Shown: one piece after another, positions 4,917-9,450 of the stretch
How positions within the stretch are numbered: the first letter of the stretch is position 1
How the letters are laid out: each line of letters opens with the position of its first letter
Origin: Chryseobacterium gleum
GTDB lineage: Bacteria; Bacteroidota; Bacteroidia; Flavobacteriales_D; Crocinitomicaceae
Reading direction: 5' to 3'
Assembly: GCA_943326825.2 (NCBI GenBank)
Contig: CALPUT020000072.1
Span: 1-9,450, forward strand
DNA length: 9,450 nucleotides
Program-made: the position numbers and the translations under genes
Notes under the pieces: model-generated
Seen by the model: only the letters and a program-made list of their open reading frames with translations
What the model was told of the DNA's origin: nothing
The model's database searches: none

Positions 4917-7076
4917 TTATAATTCGTCCTTGTTAAATTTCGATAAAGATAAGTTGAATCCAATGAATATAGATCTATATAATGGAGGAACTATCGCATA
5001 TCTTTGAGTACCATCCATTGAATATCTGTATCCCAATACGTTTTTGGTATTTAAAATATTATCCGCACTTAAATAAAATACTGCAAATAAACCTTTTATC
5101 GTTGTCAAATAGGATACCGTCATTGCGAAATTTTTATAAGCTGGTGCGTGATCTGATAAAAATACAGAAGAGTTTGGATTGTAAAACGCTCTTCCGCTTG
5201 AATAAGAATAAGTTGCTGAGAAATTTGTTTGTATTTTCTCAATAAAATATTTTGCCACAATATTTAAATTGTGTTTGGAAACATAATCTGGCGTAGCTTT
5301 AGTGATATAGTTTTGATAGATTCTTTTAGTATCAATATAACTATATGAAATCCAATAATCTAAATTTTTAATTGTTTTTTTATCTCTGTAAAAGAAATCA
5401 ATTCCTTGGGCATAGCCGCTTCCTGAATTATCAACTTGACCATAATTAAATCGGTATTGATTAGGAGTGAAAGCTACACCTTTTTCTCTCACGAGCTGAT
5501 CATAGCTCTTGTAATATCCTTCTATCCTTAATGTTCGACTATTTCCCATAACTTGATAATTCAGCATATAATGAATGGCTTGTTGGAATCCAGGTCTATA
5601 TCCTTGAAGTAAATATTGAGTTGCAGCCGTTTGATAGAACATTCCTCCAGCGAATGAAACTTGACTTGAATTACTTATTTTATAAGCGAAAGCTAGACGT
5701 GGCACAACATTTCCTCTAGCAATAAGTTTTGAATATTCACCTCTAAATCCTGGTTTAACAGCAAATCTTCTATAAGGTTTGTATTCTGCTTCAACATATC
5801 CAGCAGATAATAATTCATCAAATTTTCCTATTAAAGTGTCGAATTTTTGAGAATAATTAATTCGTTGAACTTCAGATCCAACTAACACATTAAATTTACG
5901 TGAGAATTCATTCCAAATTTCAACTCTACCTTGAATTCTATTGTCATTACGATATAAAGGAGTATTGCCAAATCCAATGTTATCTGTATTATTACTAAAT
6001 GAAAAAGCAGAAAAATACTTTAATGTTGGCTTGATGAAATACCTAAAAGAGGTGTTAAAGTATGTATTCTCATTTTCTAAATTAAAATTGATTTTGTCAC
6101 CTGCAACAGCTGGATTTGAAATTTGTATTCCTGACTTATTAAATGAATTCGAAAAATTCATTTTGAAAATCCCATTGTTATCATCTGTTTTAGAAACATA
6201 ACGAGTTGAAAAACTACCACCTTGTGGGACAGTGTAAAAATTTACATTCGTCGGAACTAATTTATAAAAAGGAGCTAGATTCGTATAATTTCCAGAAAAT
6301 TCAATCGAATTTTTATTCATTAATTTGGCTCCAGAAACATATAATCCTGCCATATTTGCTCCGATGTTTACGGTGCTCTTTTCTGGTAAATCATTTGTTT
6401 GTAAATCTAAAATTCCGGAAAGAGCTTGACCATATCTTGCAGTATATCCACCACTACTAAATGATGTGCCTTTGAATTGAAATGGATTAAATCGACTTCT
6501 TTGAGATACACCAGGAACACTACTATTAAAAGCATTTTGCGCAATCATACAGTCAATGATCATTGAACTTTCATTCACATCTCCACCTCGAACCATTAAT
6601 CCAGTTTGATCACCACCATTACGTTGAACTCCAGGTAATGTTTGGATTGCTCCAATAATATCACCTTGTGCACCTGCAGTTGTAACGATATCTAATGGTT
6701 TAAGAACTGCTACGGATCTATCATTATTTGCTTCTATTGTACCAGCTGTGATTGTAACTTCTTCCAATATTTTTTGTGGTTCTCTGAGGATTACATTAAA
6801 GGTTAATTCTTTATTTTCTAAAAGAATTACTGTTACATAATCCTCAAAACCAATACTAGAAATGGTCAGAGTATCAATTCCAATTGCTTTTGTTGTAAAA
6901 CTAAAAACTCCATTTTCATCAGAACTTGTTCCAGCTGTCACTTTTTTTAAATAAACAGTTGCAAAAGGAATAGCTTCACCTTTTTTATCTGATATTTTTC
7001 CCTTTAAAGTTGTTTGAGCATTTCCATTGTAAGAAATGAAAAAAAGTGCAAGTATAAAGTATAAATTTAAACGCAT
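4917..7076 (-). CDS. TonB-dependent outer-membrane receptor, 719 aa
   Basis: An outer-membrane active transporter energised by TonB-ExbBD; the substrate is not evident. Numbering is from ATG 7076-7074. The signal peptide is 1-20 (cleavage A20/Q21). A carboxypeptidase-regulatory-like beta-sandwich spans ~24-98 (LKGKISDKKGEAIPFATVYL and SSIGFEDY). A TonB-box-like EEVTITAG (105-112) follows. The plug (~120-235) contains LPGVQRNGGDQTGLMVRGG, IIDCM at 173-177 and GGYTARYGQALSGIL. The rest is a barrel of Tyr/Phe/Asn-rich strands, ending in an aromatic-rich strand before FNKDEL. About 720 residues is shorter than SusC proteins (~1000), there is no SusD downstream, and it lacks SusC length, so a siderophore, metal or cofactor is as likely as a glycan. 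An in-frame TTG at 7097-7095 would add seven residues but overlaps the -7 box, so the ATG is preferred. It forms an operon with the TPR gene. Confidence 0.92.
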   Translation of the reverse strand: MRLNLYFILALFFISYNGNAQTTLKGKISDKKGEAIPFATVYLKKVTAGTSSDENGVFSFTTKAIGIDTLTISSIGFEDYVTVILLENKELTFNVILREPQKILEEVTITAGTIEANNDRSVAVLKPLDIVTTAGAQGDIIGAIQTLPGVQRNGGDQTGLMVRGGDVNESSMIIDCMIAQNAFNSSVPGVSQRSRFNPFQFKGTSFSSGGYTARYGQALSGILDLQTNDLPEKSTVNIGANMAGLYVSGAKLMNKNSIEFSGNYTNLAPFYKLVPTNVNFYTVPQGGSFSTRYVSKTDDNNGIFKMNFSNSFNKSGIQISNPAVAGDKINFNLENENTYFNTSFRYFIKPTLKYFSAFSFSNNTDNIGFGNTPLYRNDNRIQGRVEIWNEFSRKFNVLVGSEVQRINYSQKFDTLIGKFDELLSAGYVEAEYKPYRRFAVKPGFRGEYSKLIARGNVVPRLAFAYKISNSSQVSFAGGMFYQTAATQYLLQGYRPGFQQAIHYMLNYQVMGNSRTLRIEGYYKSYDQLVREKGVAFTPNQYRFNYGQVDNSGSGYAQGIDFFYRDKKTIKNLDYWISYSYIDTKRIYQNYITKATPDYVSKHNLNIVAKYFIEKIQTNFSATYSYSSGRAFYNPNSSVFLSDHAPAYKNFAMTVSYLTTIKGLFAVFYLSADNILNTKNVLGYRYSMDGTQRYAIVPPLYRSIFIGFNLSLSKFNKDEL

Positions 7077-7203
7077 AAATAGTATTTGAAAGCCCAAAAA
7101 TAAGAACTTTTAATTTGTAATTATTGATAAATCGATGAATGGTTATTATTGAACGGTGAGTTGTACTTATCTAGACAAATTTTAACTCATATTATATCTA
7201 AAG
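7077..7203 (-). other. Spacer between the histidine kinase and the TonB receptor gene
   Basis: This 127-base gap contains the receptor -7 element near its left end and no obvious intrinsic terminator after the kinase stop. A TCTAGA-centred imperfect dyad (TTGTCTAGATAA on minus, about 7168-7179) lies in the middle and could be a regulator site. Without a terminator, some receptor transcription may read through from the rhodanese-kinase operon. Confidence 0.4.
7095..7102 (-). promoter_or_regulatory. -7 element for the TonB receptor/TPR operon
   Basis: On the minus strand TATTTTTG (7102-7095) matches TAnnTTTG and ends 18 bases before the ATG at 7076, giving a leader of about a dozen bases. No strong -33 box is seen at normal spacing. 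The site supports the ATG over the upstream TTG, because that TTG lies inside the promoter element. Confidence 0.45.
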
Positions 7204-8547
7204 TCATTTCAAAGGTAAGTTTAAAGAAAATGTAGTTCCTTTTCCATAGGTGCTATTTACTTGAATCGAACCATCATGTTCTTCTATAATTAACTTGACA
7301 TAATATAGACCTAATCCAAATCCTTTAACATTATGAATATTACCTGTTGGTACACGATAGAATTTATCGAAAATCATTCGTTGGTCATCTTTTTTGATTC
7401 CAAGTCCGTGATCTTCGACTTCTATAAAAAGCATTTTCTTATGATTGTATGTTTTGATTTTTATAGAAAGGTCTTTATCACTATATTTTATTGCATTATC
7501 AATCAAATTATAAATAACGTTTGTAATGTGAACTTGATCTGCATTAACAATGTATTCATCAGCTAAAAATTCAAGCTGTATTGTATTCTCTTCAACTTGA
7601 TTGAATTCAAAAATATCTTTAGCTTCTTCAATAATTTCATGGATATTTACTTGTGTTTTTTTCAATACAAGTTTTTCCTTATCTAATTTTGCAACATTTA
7701 AAACGCGTTCAACTTGATTTTCTAGTCGTTTATTTTCTTTATTGATAATTTCAGCATATCTTTTTAATCGATCAGGATCTTTCGTAAAATCATTTCTTAA
7801 CAACATTTCACTTGAAAGTCCTATAGTTGAAATAGGAGTTTTTAATTCATGTGTCATATTATTAATGAAATCATTCTTCACTTCAGAAAGTCTTTTTTGC
7901 TTTAAAATGATGGTTAAAGTATATCCAAAAAAGAGCAGAATGATGACAACAATAATTAAAACAAAAAACCAAGGAGAAAAGATATCAATATTCGTTGCAT
8001 CGATTGATTTTGAAATTATATTAGGGAAATATACAGTGAAATAATGCCCATCTGTTTTCCATTTTAGATTTTTTGAAGTTATTCCCAACATTGTATCAGA
8101 AATAGGGGAGTAGAGAGAGTCTTTTGTAAAATGTATTAAATTACCGAAGACAATTGAATCTGAAAAACAATCATATATTCCATATTGAAAATCTTCATGG
8201 ATGTTTTCGTTATACAGTTCTCTCTTTAGTAAATTTTCTAGGTAAAAAGGATGTAATTCCTCACTAATATCAACTGAGAAATAATTGGAACTTTGTTGTT
8301 TTACAGCACCATACAAATCAACACTATCTTTATGTTGATTTGTAATACGCTCTAATACATTTCTTAAGGCAATATGAGTTTGTTCTGAAAACTGTTTTAA
8401 TTTTAATGAATCTTCCTTTTCTTGTATGGCAATATTTGTTTCTTGTATGGCTATGGTTTTTCTAATCCAAACCATTTGAGTAAACAAAATTGTAGCAAGA
8501 GACATTATACCAAGTACAATGACTACATTGATATTTTTAGTTTTCAT
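7204..8547 (-). CDS. Membrane sensor histidine kinase, no HAMP domain, 447 aa
   Basis: A two-component sensor kinase with a periplasmic sensing part. TM1 is at about 8-27. The periplasmic region (~30-190) resembles no domain I know, begins with a heptad helix containing AIQETNIAIQEK and has one Cys (127). TM2 is at about 191-215. The H-box NNMTHELKTPIS (229-240, His233) follows after only ~15 residues, so there is no HAMP or PAS domain. The HATPase part has the N-box NVIYNLIDNAIKYS (343-356, Asn347/Asn351), G1 DHGLGI (379-384), F-box FDKFYRV (393-399) and G2 GFGLGLYYVK (409-418), so all catalytic motifs are intact. The overall layout resembles Bacteroides RprX-type kinases. It starts 9 bases after a rhodanese gene, so the two are co-transcribed. 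No response regulator lies on either side; the next gene downstream has its own promoter. Confidence 0.93.
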   Translation of the reverse strand: MKTKNINVVIVLGIMSLATILFTQMVWIRKTIAIQETNIAIQEKEDSLKLKQFSEQTHIALRNVLERITNQHKDSVDLYGAVKQQSSNYFSVDISEELHPFYLENLLKRELYNENIHEDFQYGIYDCFSDSIVFGNLIHFTKDSLYSPISDTMLGITSKNLKWKTDGHYFTVYFPNIISKSIDATNIDIFSPWFFVLIIVVIILLFFGYTLTIILKQKRLSEVKNDFINNMTHELKTPISTIGLSSEMLLRNDFTKDPDRLKRYAEIINKENKRLENQVERVLNVAKLDKEKLVLKKTQVNIHEIIEEAKDIFEFNQVEENTIQLEFLADEYIVNADQVHITNVIYNLIDNAIKYSDKDLSIKIKTYNHKKMLFIEVEDHGLGIKKDDQRMIFDKFYRVPTGNIHNVKGFGLGLYYVKLIIEEHDGSIQVNSTYGKGTTFSLNLPLK

Positions 8548-8556
8548 GAGAAGTAA

Positions 8557-8874
8557 TTACTGAACTTCTAAGGTAGAATCGATTTCTCTAGCCCATGCTA
8601 AAATACCACCGTCTAAATTGTATAAATTAGTATATCCGTAACTTTGTTCTAAAAAAGCAATAGCATTTGCACTTCTAACTCCAGAACGGCAATGAACGAT
8701 AACTTTTTTGTCTTTTAAAATTTCTTCATGTCTAACTGGTATTTCACCTAATGGAATATGTAAAGCATTGATATTAGCATTTTCATATTCATATTCCTCT
8801 CTCACATCGATCAATTGAAAATCTTCGTTGTTGTCTATTAATGACTTTAATTCGTTAACTGTAATAGTGTTCAT
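8557..8874 (-). CDS. Single-domain rhodanese-like sulfurtransferase, 105 aa
   Basis: A complete rhodanese domain without signal peptide, hence cytoplasmic. It has the N-terminal strand-turn LIDVREEYEY (21-30), ALHIPLGEIP (37-46), the active-site loop HCRSGVRS (61-68) with catalytic Cys62 that carries the persulfide, and the closing LDGGILAW (87-94). The six-residue CRSGVR loop is the size found in sulfurtransferase-type rhodaneses of the GlpE/PspE group rather than the longer loop of the Cdc25/arsenate-acting forms. The likely reaction is transfer of sulfane sulfur from thiosulfate or a protein persulfide to a thiol acceptor; the real acceptor is unknown. It is first in an operon with the histidine kinase 9 bases downstream. 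Its size equals a minimal GlpE-type domain. Confidence 0.9.
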   Translation of the reverse strand: MNTITVNELKSLIDNNEDFQLIDVREEYEYENANINALHIPLGEIPVRHEEILKDKKVIVHCRSGVRSANAIAFLEQSYGYTNLYNLDGGILAWAREIDSTLEVQ

Positions 8875-8914
8875 GATTTTAATTTTAAAGAAATTAAACT
8901 TTATTTTACTGTGT

Positions 8915-8945
8915 TAAAATTAAGAATAAGAGATGTAAGTGACAA
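8915..8945 (-). promoter_or_regulatory. Candidate promoter of the rhodanese-kinase operon
   Basis: On the minus strand a TTG (8945-8943, within ACTTGTCAC) and TAATTTTA (8922-8915) are separated by 20 bases. This is close to the Bacteroidota TTTG-N(17-23)-TAnnTTTG arrangement, although the final G of the -7 is A. Transcription would start near 8908, leaving about 33 bases before the rhodanese ATG at 8874. It would be the only promoter for both genes. Confidence 0.4.
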
Positions 8946-8966
8946 GTTATTATAAAACAATTGATT

Positions 8967-9450
8967 TTATTTAACAATATTGATGTGTCCAACTATTTCT
9001 TTTTGATAATTATTAATGTCTGTATAGGTTATCTTCCAAGTATAAGTTCCAATTTGACATTCTAAATTATTATATGTTCCATCCCAGGAATCTTCTAAAG
9101 AGTTGGATGTAAATACTATTTCTCCCCAACGATTAAAAATTAGCATTTTGAATTCTGTAATATTACCTCCAATTGCTTTAAACACATTATTAAAACTATT
9201 TCCATCTGGTGAAAAAGTATTTGGTACAAATATTATACCGTCATAATATATTGAAACATCGTCAGTATTTACACATCCATTTTGATCCGTAAATGTAACG
9301 ATGTAGGTGAAATTTTGATCTGGATTTGCATTAGTAGTTTGACAATTTTCACAACTTAAATGATTATTAGGTGACCAAACATAATTTCCTATTACACTTG
9401 AATTTGCAGTTAATTCAACGATATTACCCATAAATGCATAAATATCAGCA
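8967..9450 (-). CDS. C-terminal part of a type IX-secreted surface protein (5' end outside window)
   Basis: The frame is open to the right edge, so only the last ~160 residues are seen; an internal ATG at 9431 is not the start. The first ~75 residues form an Ig/PKD-like module with NYVWSPNNHLSCENCQ (a CxxC pair) and TYIVTFTDQNGC, a pattern repeated in many Bacteroidota adhesins. The last ~85 residues match the gliding-motility-associated C-terminal domain (CHU_C, TIGR04131): FVPNTFSPDGNSFNNVF, then IFNRWGEIVF, SWDGTYNN and GTYTWKITYTD, ending VGHINIVK. This domain directs export through the type IX system in flavobacteria (type B sorting signal). The full protein is probably a large cell-surface adhesin or enzyme whose nature lies outside the window. 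I see no terminator after the stop. Confidence 0.9.
   Translation of the reverse strand, partial: ADIYAFMGNIVELTANSSVIGNYVWSPNNHLSCENCQTTNANPDQNFTYIVTFTDQNGCVNTDDVSIYYDGIIFVPNTFSPDGNSFNNVFKAIGGNITEFKMLIFNRWGEIVFTSNSLEDSWDGTYNNLECQIGTYTWKITYTDINNYQKEIVGHINIVK

Noticed and set aside
4917..4934. C-terminal KDEL on the TonB receptor
   Set aside because: The endoplasmic-reticulum retention signal has no meaning in a bacterium; the four residues follow the last barrel strand by chance.
7077..7097. TTG start extending the TonB receptor by seven residues
   Set aside because: The codon lies within the -7 box (7102-7095), and the signal peptide is complete and better shaped from the ATG at 7076.
8952..8970. 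ATAAAA/TTTTAT dyad around CAATTG as a terminator for the type IX cargo gene
   Set aside because: The stem is all A/T with six pairs, overlaps the stop codon and has no following T run; too weak to call.
1..9450. Search for insertion sequences, CRISPR arrays, tRNA/rRNA genes, attachment sites and phage or defence genes
   Set aside because: No transposase motifs, terminal inverted repeats, regularly spaced repeats or RNA-gene signatures were seen on either strand by reading.

Overview
The window is AT-rich (roughly one third G+C by eye) and reads as ordinary chromosome of a Bacteroidota bacterium, most likely class Flavobacteriia. Three things support this. Promoter-like sites match the Bacteroidota TAnnTTTG -7 element. 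A TonB-dependent receptor carries an N-terminal carboxypeptidase-regulatory-like domain. A secreted protein ends in the gliding-motility-associated (type IX secretion, CHU_C/type B) C-terminal domain. I cannot name the genus. I see no mobile element, CRISPR array, tRNA, rRNA or phage gene.

Left part (1-2984, plus strand): the tail of an MFS efflux-type permease, a small cytoplasmic thioredoxin with its own promoter, and a 42-bp perfect-palindrome terminator. A 330-base spacer follows, which may hide a 48-58 codon gene on the minus strand. Then comes topB (DNA topoisomerase III, 704 aa), whose -7 box sits so close to the ATG that its mRNA should be leaderless or nearly so.

Middle (3064-4260): a GTG-started CvpA-family membrane protein overlaps by 11 bases a small signal-peptide protein that looks like a short outer-membrane beta-barrel. 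A hairpin terminator at 4209-4234 separates this plus-strand pair from the convergent minus-strand genes.

Right part (4257-9450, all minus strand): three transcription units. (i) A TonB-dependent receptor is followed 15 bases later by an exported TPR-like protein; the two probably form an outer-membrane/periplasmic pair of unknown substrate. (ii) A single-domain rhodanese is followed 9 bases later by a HAMP-less sensor histidine kinase with no response regulator beside it. (iii) The C-terminal part of a large type IX-secreted surface protein runs off the right edge.

Most genes have recognisable families. The less ordinary points are the rhodanese/orphan-kinase pair, the receptor/TPR pair, the unannotated small minus-strand ORF that stops inside a terminator, the (near-)leaderless starts, and the changed acidic triad in the topoisomerase. 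I did not find a convincing new multi-gene system.
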